A DNA stretch of 64,000 nucleotides from Planoprotostelium fungivorum (GCA_003024175.1 MDYQ01000030.1:62001-126000); one strand, 5' to 3'; counted from the stretch's first letter, positions 10,474-22,702 are shown. Numbers and translations are program-made. Notes: generated by a model not told the origin, from the letters alone.

Positions 10474-13400
10474 TCACGTAAAGTATTCTCTCAAGTGTGG
10501 TTCTTCTCTGCAGTGATTCTTCAACACCGAGTAGGTGACCCACATCAATTTGGGAAATCGAATGGTGAAATATCGAAGAAAACCAGAAGGGAGAGGTCCC
10601 AGTAGTTCCCTCACGTCCTCTGGTAGATCTGGAGGGTTTCAGATGAAATTTCACCGAGATTTCTCACCGTAGTAGTGATGGATCTTGTTACGTATGACTC
10701 GCAGGAGGCAGCGGATGGCGTCTGTGGTATATTTCCGGTATTTTTCTCCCAGGTTTTCGAGGAAAAGTGGGTCCACCGCAGCTTTCCAATTGGACTGCAT
10801 GACTGCCTCTTTGTAGTTTTCCAATTCCAACACCATCGGACTCGTCGGCTTCTCCACTTCGAATCGATCGGAGGCATCCTGATGTGAATCAGTGATGTGA
10901 TGGATGCATCGACGATGTTTATGTGATGGAGGACGGATTTGGTGATGTGACGTGATGACTCGAAACGTCGATGGATTTGATCTTGATTTGATCTTGATGT
11001 GATATCGATGTGCATGATATCGATGTGATGACTCACTTTGAAGAAGGTCAACCTCTTCGTATCAGACCAAAAGTAGGGATGCATCATCACTTCCTCCACC
11101 GTAGGTCGATCGATTGGGTCATACTGAATCATCCACTTCACCAACTGATTGCACTCCATCCCTTCTTCCAACGGAATTTCACTGAAATTTCCCTATCCAT
11201 TTCAGGTCACGTGACCACACGAATCATCACCTTGACGATGTTGGACTCCCTGTGGAACGTTTCACCGAACGGATGATTTCCTATCGTCACATCAACTCGA
11301 TGCGATTCACATCGTCGATGTCGCGCCCACCCGTGATGACGTAATGGAAGAGACAACCCAACGAGAAGATATCACACTTCTTACTTCCCCTGGCCTTCAC
11401 GTTCTTCTTCACGAGGTTTGATTTGATTTTGACTTGAAGGACTTCGGGTGCCTGCCATCCTTGGCTGCCATCGAGAGGATTTGCAGTGAAAGAGCTCTGG
11501 TCGAGTTTCATTTGAATGGAACAGCCCATGTCTGTGATGCGAACTCTGATGGGGTGAATCGGTGGAAATTTCGTGGAGAACTCACTGGTTTTTCGAATCG
11601 ATGAGGACGTTCTGTGGTTTGAGGTCTTGGTGGACTGGGAGTGTGAGAAGAATAAAAGGAAATAAAAGTCGAAGGAATAAAGAGGATATTGTCTCACCGA
11701 TGTTGAGTGAATGGATGTGTTCTATCCCACGACATATCTAGATTCCGTCAGATGTTTTATTTTATTTTATTTCTCACCTGCGTCAACATGTCCTTCTTCA
11801 CGCTCGATGTCTGTGGTGGTGACGCATCTGCAGAGTTTCACATCTTTTTCCTCGAATTTTCCTCGAATTTTCTCACCAGTAGCTGACATCCATTCGTACA
11901 GAGAGCATTTACAATGCGTCAGAGCGATGTAAACAAAAGAATCATCTTCCTCTCTACCCAGAATCATTCATCTACAACGACGTGCGACATCACGACTCAC
12001 ATCCCGAGATATCTGACGATGTTGGGGTGATCGATTTCGAGCAGCAGGGTCATCTCGTGGAACGCTCCCTCGTAAAACATTCTCAGCATCCTCTTTACAG
12101 CCACTATCCTCTATCAGCTCTATCGTGGTCACGTGACCTCACCCTTCTTGTTCCGCAAGGAGCCCTCGTATACCACTGTCCCAGAGTGTCCCAGGCCTAA
12201 GACTTTGTCGGTTACGGTGAATTGTCCGATCTTGACTGGCTCGTCGGGTTTCTCTTCTGTTTCTTCTTCTACTGATTTCTTCTTCTTTCTCATTTCTTTC
12301 TCCAATCGATTCATCTCTTTGCGATTGAGAATCGGCTGAAATGTCTATGAGAATTCGAGTTACGCATGTCGATATACAACGAGCCACCTCTGGTTTCACC
12401 TCCGGTGGAGGAGTGGATGACTTGTCTTCTGTTGTGGTGCCTTCTTTGCCTTTGCTGGGTTCCTCTTCCTCTACCTTTGACTTTTCTCTCAGTTTTCTCA
12501 GCCACTTGTACAGGTAGATAAAGGGGGTGATGAATGACCAAGGAAGGATTCCGAGGAGTACGGTACGTATGGGCCAGCTGGATTCCCTCCACACGAGGGA
12601 AAATAAATCGAGGGTGCCCATTTTACTCGGATTTTGATCTCTCACATGATTTTCCCTCGCTGGAAAATTGTCAGAGAAAAGAATAAAATAATATTCATGT
12701 ATTTTAAACATGAGATGATGATATACAGATGTAGATGAGACACTCTTCTGACCTGTCATCGTCTTCGGACCAATCGACACCAGCTCCACTCCCAGATATT
12801 CCTCCACCGAATCGTGTTCCACCTACCTCCGTCAATCTACAACGCGCCACTCCCCCCTCCCACCCTCAGTCTCATGGCCCCATCGAAGACCGGCGTTGTA
12901 GATGGAGTGCCCGTCAATACGAGAGATGTCGTTTCATCTTCAGGATAAGGAAGTGTGACCACCTGCTTCTCTCTCTGGTGAAGAAAAGGGACGGATATCT
13001 GTGCATCTAAATGTGGCGTCTTACCCAGGCCATCTGTGAGGTGACTGATGCCGTCGAACTCTTCGAGGTGGATGGTGTTCCAAGCGAATGCATCGCTGAG
13101 ATTGAGTCATGATGATGATGATGATGATGATGATGGTGATGGTGATGATGTAATGATGATCATCACGTGATGACGAAATCGCAAGATCCGTACCCATCCT
13201 TCGTCTGACCTATGACCACGTGTTGATCCTTCTCATTCGATCGCGGCAGAGTCGCAGATCTGCGATTGTTCCTCAGTAGTACCGGGCCGCGACCGGATAA
13301 ATAGGCTGATATGACAGTAGATGGAGGCGCGTATTTCCACTTGTGATGAACTTGTCTAGTCTGTTCGTCTGAAGAGAAACAGTAGATTCTTCCGTTGCGA

Positions 13401-14540
13401 TCGGGCACGAGGATGAGTGAGGGATCTGGAGATGATCACGATCGGATGATTGTGCGTGGGATGGATCGCGATCGGATCATGTGGATGACGGATGGTGATG
13501 TCGAGTGTTACGGTGCAGAATGAAGACGTAACCGAGACGGTGATCATCGCGATGTGACATCGATGATGATGATGCTCACCGTTGATCATCTCCGATCCCA
13601 AAATAGAGAAGGAGCTCGAGGAATAATATTCTCCCGCGCTGACGTTCCACCTGACCCAAGACATGAACACGTAAAGAGGTGAAACATCTATCACCTCTCT
13701 TTCTGTGTCTGCAAATCCAACGCCTTAATGGTGTAATATTGAGCCATGATCCATATCTTGTCCTTCTCTTGTATGTCCTCTTCAGATGCTTGTGTCGCTG
13801 TCGCCGTTCAATTCTGAGGTGATGAGATTCGAATCACATGTGGATGTGATGGATTTGAAGATGTTGCCGTCTCGAACATCGATGCCGAAGGTTCTCGTGT
13901 CTTTACTTCCGAAAATGTAAGAGTCTTTGGAGATGTAGGGTGAGTGCTTGACGAGCTCCTCTACGGATAATGGGATCCTCTGATGATGGTCGGTGACGCT
14001 CGTAGACGTTCGACTCACCAATAAACGAGGTGACTGTGTCGGTTGTGTCGGTTGTCTGCTATTATCTTTCGGCCACGTCATGATATAGACACTATCATCG
14101 TCTGAATGATATGTTAGCTCGCTCCCTCATGTTCAACTTGATGGATTGTATTGAAGAACCACAAAAGGAAGTCTCTAGGTGTGACGTTCGAGTCGCAGCG
14201 ATATGCGGTGTGTGTGATTACAACAATTCTCACCCGTTGAAGGTAAGAGGACTGATCCATCAGCATATTGCCCATATCTCGAAAATAATGGTCTTCCAAT
14301 GTCAGTTGTCCATTTCTCGTCACCAGTAGCAGGATCGAGTCCAATGATCAGTCCATCAACTGTTCCAATCACAAGCGTTGAGGATTCGATTCTCGCGGAA
14401 TCTTCAGCTCTGTCTGTTGGTTTCAGATGAGTGGACATTGAGGGTAATCGTTTTCCGCGATTGGCTGGTGTTGCATTTGTATGAGACAGAAGTGCTGCCA
14501 ATAGGAGGCACACCGCAAGCCTCTTCCATCGTTCGATCAT
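10474..14540 (-). CDS. IRE1: IRE1, ER-stress sensor kinase/endoribonuclease
   Basis: IRE1 senses unfolded protein in the ER lumen and cuts a specific mRNA so that it is spliced without the spliceosome. The start at 14540 gives a signal peptide (MIERWKRLAVCLLLAALLSH). A luminal beta-propeller-like unit follows, LVIGTVDGLIIGLDPATGDE. A membrane span (VLLGILPWSFITPFIYLY) lies near 12500, followed by an acidic linker. The kinase has GLGHSGTVVYEG, FHEMTLLLEIDHPNIVRYLG, VHQDLKPQNVLID, ITDMGCSIQ and a C-lobe DIFSLGCLFHYVIT. The KEN ribonuclease domain is complete: WMIQYDPIDRPTVEEVMMHP, then LLRVIRNKIHHYY holding the R-N-K and second H of the active site, then DLPEDVRELLGPLPSGFLRY. The stop is at 10474-10476. 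Two kinase motifs are variant: HQD for HRD and DMG for DFG. Introns are short; one near 10870-11035 is repeat-rich. Confidence 0.93.
10870..11035. repeat. GATGTGAT/GATTTGATCTT imperfect repeats in an IRE1 intron
   Basis: Low-complexity DNA made of GATGTGAT, GATTTGATCTT and GATATCGATGTG units between the exons for the KEN domain and the kinase C-lobe. Confidence 0.7.
13105..13152. repeat. (ATG)n microsatellite in an IRE1 luminal-domain intron
   Basis: A run of at least nine ATG triplets followed by GTGATG variants, between exons of the luminal domain. Confidence 0.85.
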
Positions 14541-15210
14541 TGACTTTTCTGCTTCGTGTTACAATTTTCAATGATCTGAAAAACAACCAGACGAGCGTGT
14601 CATCATTGACAGATCTCTGAGCCTCTGCTGCACGTATACATGTTCGTCGAACTCGGCACACTTGTCTGTGATTGATACCTCAAGAGGGTGTGGTCATTTT
14701 ATCTGCCAATACGAACACTCGTGATTGTATTCTGCAAACCTTTGATGTCATCCTTTCTCTAAAATCAACGACAATAATGATTCAGCTCTTCTATGGACGA
14801 ACATTCTGTACCTTTTCTACACCACCCCCCACAATCCATGCAGCCTCCACTCACATCACGTTGCTGAAGTCCTAACATTCAGATCATCTTCTCGGCTTTC
14901 TAAGCTAAGATCAAGTGTAGTATCTGTTCTATATCAGTTAGTCGCTGATATCTCTGGCAACATCAGAGTCATGACTATGTGAATTTTTCCGTTGGGCGGG
15001 AGGTTAACGCTGGAGCCTGTGAATGTGCCTCTGCAGGATGGGATCAGCATAGCACTCTGCTGACATCGTCCACCATTCATTGAATTGAAAGATAGAAGAT
15101 CAAATTATCATGATCTGATCCTCCATCGACGACGAGATTCGGTCGATGGTGATCATACCACGACAGAGACACACCCGAAAAGAACATAGAGTGTCATCAC
15201 AGACGTGTAT
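14541..15210. other. Intergenic region upstream of IRE1
   Basis: This lies between the IRE1 start and the 3' end of the first glycosyltransferase and presumably carries the IRE1 promoter. No frame with convincing protein composition, no tRNA and no repeat was seen. Confidence 0.4.
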
Positions 15211-16807
15211 TCAAAACATAAATCCATCATCGGTGTCGAACCCATCGTTCGTGTTTGGCTCCCCCTCTGCATTCTTATCTTCCGACGGAGCTTTTCCTCC
15301 TTCTATCCACTTCTTCTCCTGCACATCTCATCAGCCTCCATCATCCATCACGCACCATCTCTAAGATGATGATGATGATTGACGATGACATCACCTCTTC
15401 TTTCGTGAATATCATCCTCTGTAATCGTATGATCGATGTCATCTTATCATCCGGCGTGTTCCAGACTTTGTCTGGCGTCATCGCCACCGGATGAGATCCC
15501 CACATCTGTTCGCGATGTGAGCGCGCCAAGTTCAAATTTCAAAATCGATGTGACTCACGTGATATCCGTACTGTCTGCTGTGGTTGAATTGAAAAGTGTC
15601 TTTCAGATGAACTGTCTCAGTGCCTGCACCGTCCCACAACGGCCAGAACCATGCCTCTGGACCCAAGAGGAGGACCTCGGGGTGATTCTGTCGATACAGC
15701 TTTCTATGTCGATGATGAGATGATGACATGATGAGATGAGATATGGGATGAGTTGATGGGATGAGTTGATGAGATGAGTTGATGAGATGAGTTGATGAGA
15801 TGAGTTGATGAGATGAGTTGATGAGATGATATGAGATGATGAGATGAGATATGAGATATGGGATGAAAGAGGAGAGGAGGAGAGGATGACACACAGGGGC
15901 AGTTTGATGCTGTGAAAGTCCCAGTGTTTCTTGTTGAACGCTTTGTAGAGGTTGTACCACCTCGAAGGTTTAGAAGGAAGTCGTGTCGATCGCTTCGACT
16001 CACTCTTGGATGAACGGGGAGTTGGGTCCAGCGCTGATGAATGCATTGCAGATTCCCCACAGCTGCATCGTATCCCAGTCTGTTCTCGATATGTTGTTCG
16101 TAGTCTTCTCACGAGATCAGACATCGAATGATAATGCATGATCGTGTGAATCATTTCACATCTTCACTCACATAGGCTTGACCACCGACTACGACGTTGT
16201 AATTACTAACGCTTAAATTGTATTGGGGTAAGCGGAAGTCTTTGAGGACGACGACGTCCGTGTCAAAGTAAATGCCTCCGTAATCGAGTAAGGCTTTCAG
16301 CCGAAGAACGTCTGCTTTGTGAGCGGGGTGTCTGACGGCTTGTCCAAAGATCTTTCTCACGTCAATCGTTTCGAAATGCCTGACGAAATCATCGAATCAC
16401 CTGATCGAATGGCTCGACTTTGTTCAATATGAAACGTTCTCCGAAGATCTCTTTGAGCCTCTCGTACCAGTATCCTGTGGGTTCATTCCATACGTGGAGG
16501 TACACTCTCTCTGGATTCAAAATGCGGCTGCTTGAGATACCAAGGAATTGTTCATAATTCAAGAACTTGGGTTTACTCGTGAGGGAGATGTAATGAACAT
16601 AGTTGGGTGTTTCTGATATCTTTGGTTTGAGATTCACATCTAAGGTGGGGCACAGAGAAGTACAATCGTTTCGAACCATACCCTTCCAAGACGTTACAGC
16701 AACAAAGAAGATGAATATGCTGAGAATCTCTTAATTCGATCTCCATCTCATTTTACTCACCCACTGACAACAGCGATCATTATACGTTGCCGCTGGTTGT
16801 TCAACAT
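15211..16807 (-). CDS. GT32-type glycosyltransferase with DxD motif, tandem copy 1
   Basis: A Golgi-type sugar transferase of the DxD 'sugar-binding' family (GT32, Gly_transf_sug). The short first exon MLNNQRQRIMIAVVS splices in phase 2 to a signal-anchor FIFFVAVTSW. Then come CPTLDVNLKPKISE, YVHYISLTSKPKFLNYEQFL and RILNPERVYLHVWNEPTGYW. The core LKALLDYGGIYFDTDVVVLK holds the DTD that coordinates metal and nucleotide sugar. Further exons give VLLLGPEAWFWPLWD and FQFNHSRQYGYH. After two more introns come MTPDKVWNTPDDKMTSIIRL and the acidic tail ..DGFDTDDGFMF with stop at 15211. Every exon has a counterpart in the neighbouring gene at 17099-18678, which supports this model. Substrate unknown. 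Confidence 0.83.
15728..15862. repeat. 13-bp minisatellite (TGAGTTGATGAGA)n in a GT32 intron
   Basis: About seven copies of a 13-bp unit plus degenerate ATGAGAT flanks within an intron of copy 1. The equivalent intron of copy 2 (about 17665-17775) is not expanded. Confidence 0.85.
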
Positions 16808-17098
16808 CTTCGCTTTGATGACCAGTGTCGTCACTTCTGTTGGACTGACTGTATGGAATAATTAAGGTAGCACAATACCATAGAATTAATTAAATCTGGA
16901 AATTAATAGTCCGGCCTCGATTCTTGTGAACAGCGACAGCGACAGCGACGGAGACTATTCATACAGCCCATTGGATGACGAGCTGAAACAGATGAAGATG
17001 GGAAGCCTTGCATTTTATTTGCATCACGATGGGATATGTGACGATCTTTGGATGATAAAGAAGCGACATGCTTCTCTCATAGTCAAAATAGATTCGAT

Positions 17099-18678
17099 TC
17101 AATAAAGGAAACCGTCTTCCAAATCAAAGGTGTCTTCTGGAACATATGGTTCGTTTGGAGGGTTTGGATCTTCAGTTGAGGCCATGCCCCCTTGTATCCA
17201 TCGCGTCTCCTGCATGTAATCAGTCTCGTGATCTCATCTTGTTGATGATAATGACGATGTCGTGAAGATGATTGTGATGATCTGCGTGACATTTATGAAG
17301 ATGAATGATGTGGTCGATCGTGTGGTGATGAACTCTATAGACGATGAGATGCAGGTGTGGCCGACGATCACCTCTTCTCTCGTGAATATCATCCTCTGTA
17401 ATCGTATGATCGATGTCATCTTGTTGTCTGGTGTCGTCCAAACTGCGTTCGGCGTCATTGGTGTCGGCGTGTACCTCCACAGCTACCATATTTGAGCGCC
17501 AAATTCAAATTTCAAAACGGCTCACGTGATAACCGTATTGGCGGCTGTGGTTGAATTGAAAGTCGTCCTTCAAGTGTACGTATTCTATGCTTGCAACATC
17601 CCACAGAGGCCAAAACATGGCTTCAGGTCCCAACATGAGGACGCCTTGTCTTCCCTCTCTGACTAATTTCCTTCATCGATCAGCATCGTCACTCATCATC
17701 ATCATCTCTATGCACGTCTTGTAGACGAACGATAGTCAGTTGATTGAAATCGAAATAAAATAGAATAAAAAGGACTCACAGAGGCAATTTGACGCTGTGA
17801 AAATCCCAGAGACGCTTATTGAAGGTTCGATAGAGGTTGAACCATCTAGAGAAGATGAGAAGGGTCGTGTCTATCGCTTCGACTCACTCTTGAATGAACG
17901 GGGCGTTGGGTGCTGCCATGATGAAGGCGTTACATATTCCCCACAACTGCATCTGATCCCAATTTGTTCTACCTGGATTATCGCCTGACTGCGCGTGGAT
18001 CAGTCGTCTGATGTGATCACGATTATGTGATGGACACACGTAAGCTTGGGCGCCTAACACGGTGGAGTAATTGTTGATGTTTAGATTGTATTGAGGTAGA
18101 CGTAAGTCTTTAAAGACAACGACGTCGGTGTCAAAGTAGATGCCTCCATACTCGAGTAGCGCTTTCAACCGAACGACGTCAGATTTATGAGCCATGTGAC
18201 TGATGGCTTGTCCAAAGATCTTTCCTTGTGTGAATCGATTGATGATGCATCCAATCACCTGATCGAACATCTCTACTTTAACCAATGTAAGTCGATTTCC
18301 AAAGATCTCTTTGATCCTCTCGTACCAATATCCTTTCGGTTCGTGGGTTACGTGAAGATACACTCTCTCTGGATTCAAGATGCGACAGCTAGAAATGCCC
18401 AACCATTGCTTATAGTTCAGATACTTTGGACTGTTCGTGAGATATACGTAATGCACGTAATTAGGTGTCGGTGGGGGAAGATATGCGGCTGGTATCTTGG
18501 GTCTGAGAGCCACATCTAAAGTTGGACATACAACGGCGCAATCACTGTGCCCCAGGCTGCTCCAGGAAGTTATGACCACAAAGAATAGGAAGATGCTGTG
18601 TCTTTCAACCATCAACTCTACCTCAATCCCCCACCTGCTTATAGCGATCAATATACGTAGTCGTTGGTTGTTCAGCAT
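17099..18678 (-). CDS. GT32-type glycosyltransferase with DxD motif, tandem copy 2
   Basis: Paralogue of the gene at 15211-16807, same strand, about 290 bp upstream of it. It starts MLNNQRLRILIAI, and a 39-nt intron leads to the membrane anchor SIFLFFVVITSW, so it should be a type II Golgi protein. The catalytic part reads YVHYVYLTNSPKYLNYKQWL, VVRLKALLEYGGIYFDTDVV (DTD motif), NWDQMQLWGICNAFIMAAPN and VLMLGPEAMFWPLWD. The end, after two introns, is MTPNAVWTTPDNKMTSIIRL plus the acidic ..DTFDLEDGFLY; stop 17099-17101. The reading across VVFKDLRLPQYNLNINNY to the NWDQMQLW block is one long exon, which copy 1 splits. It probably adds a sugar to glycans or glycolipids in the Golgi; acceptor unknown. 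Confidence 0.85.
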
Positions 18679-19041
18679 CTTCGATCTGAAAGATGCATCG
18701 GTTTGCTGCAAAGTGACAGTTTGTCAATTTTAGTCCACCCCGGCCCGTCATGCATCAGCTTCTCATTCCAGAAGCGATGAGCCCATCCAAATTGGCCGCC
18801 AACAGCTACAACTACGGATGGACCGGCATCATCGCTGTTTTCGATTTTTCCATGATCGGCCTCAAAATGAGCTCCATCTGCTGAGCCGAAATCCAGATGT
18901 TCTGCCGTGAGAGTCAGAATACAGATGTATGCCTTCATACCATCCAAAATGGATGACATTTCACGATCTTGAACAGAGTGAGGAGCACCTTACACAAGGA
19001 TGCAGGTCACAAGAGAAGACAACAACACCTTCTCAAATTCT
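18679..19041. other. Intergenic, promoter side of GT32 copy 2
   Basis: Minus-strand frames here overlap the presumed promoter and have no domain. Nothing else was seen. Confidence 0.4.
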
Positions 19042-19963
19042 TTATGAAGAGAGCTTCTTGAACTTGCCATCAGTCTTTCTCCACACGCATTCAACGTCGA
19101 TGTAAAACTCTGACATCTTCTTCTCAAACAGTTTCTGTCCATAAGGTCAGTCATTCTCATCGACTTCATCTGATTCGATGTCTCACCAAAATCCTTCCTT
19201 GCTCGGGTGTGAGCTCGTTGCCTTCCGTGCACACCTCGAAATCAGCCAGGAGATGGATGACTCCCTGCTTGAGGGCAGTTGGCATCCTCAGCTGCTCACG
19301 CAGCATGGGCTCCATCGGATGTTCGAACTTGAGAGGTCCCTCCGGGATGACAACGGTCTCGGTGGCGATGAAACCGGCGCGGGCGTAATCCTTCTGCTTG
19401 AAGTCTTTGAAAAACCTAATGTGTGTCGGAAAGATGGTCGTCGTGATTGGATGATGGGATGTGTTACTCACTGTAAGACTTTCGTGTCTTTGTCGTTGGT
19501 TAAGAAGAGACCGCTGTCACCGGTGAGGTGCTAAGGAGAGATGAGAATGGAGAAGATGGGTTGAATGGATCACCTCGGACAACTTGTGCAGACCCTCTTT
19601 GTATTCGTCCTCTGCGGATGTACCGAGAGCACGTTGCATGATTCTGTTCTTTCCAAAGAAGAATCTGTGGACGATGAGACATCTCTGACAGAAAGGATGT
19701 TCACCTCGAATCGGGGAACTGTGTTCGAACGTCTTTGATGGACGTGTTTCTCATGTTGTGTGGGGTGATGATGTATGCGAACTCAAACTTTTCCAATTGC
19801 TTCTGGATGTCTTCTACGAGCTCCTTCTTCTTCTCCTTTCCCTTCGATTCTGTCTTGGACGTGTGGACTGCAGATCATCATCATCACATCATCCTCTGAA
19901 GCCTGACGATCCAACACATGTTCTCCTGCACTCACCGACTTTGTTCTTCTTTGACTTGGGCAT
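19042..19963 (-). CDS. MRT4: MRT4, pre-60S ribosome assembly factor (uL10/P0-like)
   Basis: MRT4/MRTO4 holds the P-stalk position on nuclear pre-60S ribosomes until it is replaced by P0. The start at 19963 gives MPKSKKNKV, the conserved N-terminus. The next exons read KKKELVEDIQKQLEKFEFAY, IITPHNMRNTSIKDVRTQF, RFFFGKNRIMQRALG, EYKEGLHKLSEHLTGDSGLF and DYARAGFIATETVVIPEGPL. Then comes LREQLRMPTALKQGVIHLLA with the family's DFEVCTEGNELTPEQGRIL, and the gene ends VECVWRKTDGKFKKLSS (stop 19042-19044). This is colinear with human MRTO4 over its whole length of about 220 residues. Introns are short GTGAG types. No stalk-type acidic P-protein tail is present, as expected for MRT4 rather than P0. Confidence 0.92.
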
Positions 19964-20119
19964 GTTTAGAGGTCAGCTGCGGCTGTGTCTGTGTTGTTTC
20001 CGATATACAAAAATTCTCATTTCTTCAGGTTCGAATTATCTTTGAAAGTTCTACCTATCAAGACGTCTTACCCAGAGGACTAACTGCCGCATCGTGAGGG
20101 TGCCAACCATTTAGACATC

Positions 20120-22285
20120 ATGTCGAAGTTGAAGGGCAAATTAGCAGATAGAGGTAACATCGTCAAATCAGGCTTTTCAGGCCTAGAGAAGCATGTCATC
20201 AAAGCCACTAGACACAACACGAAACAACCAAAGGAGAAGCATGTGAGAAGTGAGTTCGAGAGAGGAGAAAACGAAACGACATGCTGAATGAATCGCAGGA
20301 TTACTTGCCTACTCTCACGATGCTCATAGAGTGCCCGAATTGATTCATCAGCTGGCAAAACGAATGGATGTTACAGACTGGATCGTAAGCACTCCATCTT
20401 TCACCTTTTCGAAATCGCGTCACCATCTGACATCATTATCCTAGGTCGTCCTTAAGACTCTCTGCGTATTCCACAGGATTCTCAGAGATGGTAACGGTGC
20501 TTTCATCTCTGAGCTACGTTACAAATCATCCATCTTCAACATTCGAAAGTTTTCGGACAACTCCTCTCCTGAGGCCCACAACCAGTCTATCTTCATTAGA
20601 AAATATTCACAATATTTAGAAGAGAAGGTCCTCCTCTTTAAACTGGTCGGAGTCGAAGTAGAGAAGCGACCCGAGAGTGTCAAAGCTTTCAGTGCCATGG
20701 AGTGCCTCGAGAAATTGCCCCGACTTCAGAGTCAGTTGAACGCCCTCTTAAACACGAGAGTGAGTCGTGGCGTGATGATCGTCATATCATTTTCCATACG
20801 GATGATGATGTCGTTGTAGGGAGCCAAGGAATACATCAACAACAGTATCACCATCTCTGCCTTCAACATGCTGTTGAAAGACAGTTTTCCCCTCTATCGA
20901 TCTTTGAACGACGGCATCATCATCCTGTTGGGTGAGTCCCGGAGAAATCCGGAAAATTGACACCGACAGAATTTTATTTCAACATGGACAAACCAGAGGC
21001 TCTCAAGTGCATCGAGATCTACAAGCTCTTCTCTAAAGAGACCGATGGTATGATCCAATTCTTTGAAATGTCGAAACGTTTCACTCAATCTTCCCTACCC
21101 AAACTACAATCCGTGAGTATCCATCCACGATATCATACGGAGACGTCTCGCTCATGACCGTCATGACGATGACCTTCCTATCTGACGCACTCGCAGGCAC
21201 CCAAGACACTCGTAGACGCTTTAGAGAAGTACATCGAGGAATTAGACAGTGGAGGTCCACCAGCCGGTAGAAAGAAAGGTCCTCACGACATCATCTCCAA
21301 CTTTACGAAAGCACAACACATGGACGGTGATGACATCATCGCACATCATCGTTCGCTGAATCGTTCAGATTTCAACTACGTTCAGAACGAGTCAGAGCCG
21401 GCCGGTCAAGATTCCGAAGACTCTGATGATGAAGAGTCTCTTGCCAATTACGACAAGCCTGGAAACACTAAATATCCTCCCACCTCTCAATCTCAGGCAC
21501 AATTCAATTACGTGCCTCAGAATCAGTTTGCAGGGTCACCCAGTGGTTCTGGCAACGTCAACGACTTCTTCTCGGTCGGTCTTTATCTTCCCTCATTTCA
21601 TCACACATCGATACATTTTATTCTATTTTATTGTTTCTCATCATCACAACAGACACCTCTCGATGGATTTGGCTCGAACCCCTTTGGAGGCAACACGTAC
21701 AACAGCAGCACTCCTTCTTTCGATCCATTCCCCCAGAATACCGCCAACCAGCAGCAGGACTACCTCAGCAAGAAGAAGCAGATCGAGATGATCATGCAGC
21801 AGACGACCACATCCACAGCCAGCACCGGAGGCTTCTCAAGCAACACCAACGCTGGTTTTGCGGCCAGCTCGAATCAGGGCAACGGCTACTTTGACAATTT
21901 CGGACAACAGCAAGGATACGCACAAGGTTACGCATCGCAGTCCACTTTCCAGCAGCCGCCGCAACAGCAACCGTCTCAACCTCTGCAACTCGCATATTCT
22001 CAGCAGCAGCAGCAGCCTGTCTACTCTCAACAGCAGCAGTCTGTCTACTCTCAACAGCAGCAGCAGCCTGTCTACTCCCAACAACATCAGCAGCCTGCTT
22101 ATTCTCAACAGCAGCAGGGTTCTTACAATCAACCCTCCTTCGCTCCTGCGTTCAACAATGGTGGCTACTCACAGCAGCAACAGCAGCAGCCCGCCTTCAC
22201 CAGCACGAACCCCTTCAGTTCTCCAGCACAACAGACGCAACCACAGCAGCAGACACAGCAGCAACCTTACAACCCCTTCTTATAA
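20120..22285 (+). CDS. AP180/PICALM-type clathrin adaptor (ANTH domain, Gln-rich tail)
   Basis: An endocytic adaptor that binds PI(4,5)P2 and clathrin at the plasma membrane. MSKLKGKLADRGNIV starts an ANTH domain whose lipid-binding signature is intact: KATRHNTKQPKEKH. Exons continue with LLAYSHDAHRVPELIHQLA, KTLCVFHRILRDGNGAF, ALKCIEIYKLFSKETDGMIQ and FFEMSKRFTQSSLPKLQS to an acidic linker. The C-terminal half is disordered and rich in Gln, with repeated VYSQQQQ units encoded by mixed CAG/CAA. It contains NPF-type EH-domain motifs (SNPFGG, TNPFSS, YNPFL as the last residues), which would recruit Eps15-like partners. The stop at 22283-22285 is followed by the convergent Mpo1-type 3' end. The last ~330 bp of coding DNA are duplicated after the N at 22703. 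Confidence 0.92.
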
Positions 22286-22702
22286 AGAGGACGTGATGAT
22301 GATGGTCTATCTGAGAAGAGATGCGTCGATGTTTATTTAGTTGGCCTTCTTCAACGATGCTCTGTACTCCTTCAGAAGCTCTTCGGTTCTGTCGTCGATC
22401 CTCTTGGCCAGCTCAGGCTTGTAACCTGTGATGGAACATCAGATGATATGCAAGAATGTTGAGATGACATTACCGAGGGCGAACATGTTCTCAGCGGCCA
22501 TGAAGTAAGGAGAGACGAAAGCTTGGAAGAGGGAGTCGGTGATGGCGGGTCTCCTCTCTGATGGACGAGTCAGAATGGGATGATATGGAGAGGGAGCTCA
22601 CTCTCAAAGATGGCATGTCCAACTGCGATCTGAGCACCCCAGCCAAGGATCTGGAGGATGAGTCCGATGATAAAGGCAGTCTTGAGTCCGTATGTGGCGA
22701 TG
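21959..22702. repeat. ~745 bp duplicated segment, copy 1 (AP180 tail plus partial Mpo1-like 3' end)
   Basis: Begins CCGCAACAGCAACCGTCTC and ends CCGTATGTGGCGATG immediately before the single N. The same two landmarks bound 22704-23475. The copies differ by scattered substitutions and by small repeat-length changes in the CAG and GATGAT runs. Confidence 0.95.
22337..22702 (-). pseudogene. Truncated 3' end of the Mpo1/DUF962 gene (first copy)
   Basis: Holds the last exons of the gene that is complete at 23104-23891, including the stop at 22337-22339, and breaks off at the N at 22703. It is almost certainly not a functional separate gene; it is the left arm of the assembly or tandem duplication. 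Confidence 0.85.

Noticed and set aside
9810-10605. One or two plus-strand genes between RasGEF and IRE1
   Set aside because: Frames are open but overlap on both strands, lack domains and could not be joined convincingly; left as intergenic.
1621-14540. Functional cluster of ER-stress genes because UFD1 and IRE1 are close
   Set aside because: Several unrelated genes lie between them and eukaryotic gene order rarely carries such meaning; probably coincidence.
15728-15862. Coding repeat (Ser-Thr-His-Leu-Ile-Asn type) on the minus strand
   Set aside because: All frames are open only because of the repeat; the paralogous gene has a plain intron at this place.
20080-20358. Minus-strand frame opposite the ANTH domain
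   Set aside because: It lies across confirmed AP180 exons and has no domain of its own; shadow of the coding strand.
21792-22132. Leu/Arg-rich minus-strand frames opposite the Gln-rich AP180 tail
   Set aside because: Leu and Arg runs are simply the reverse reading of CAG/CAA codons.
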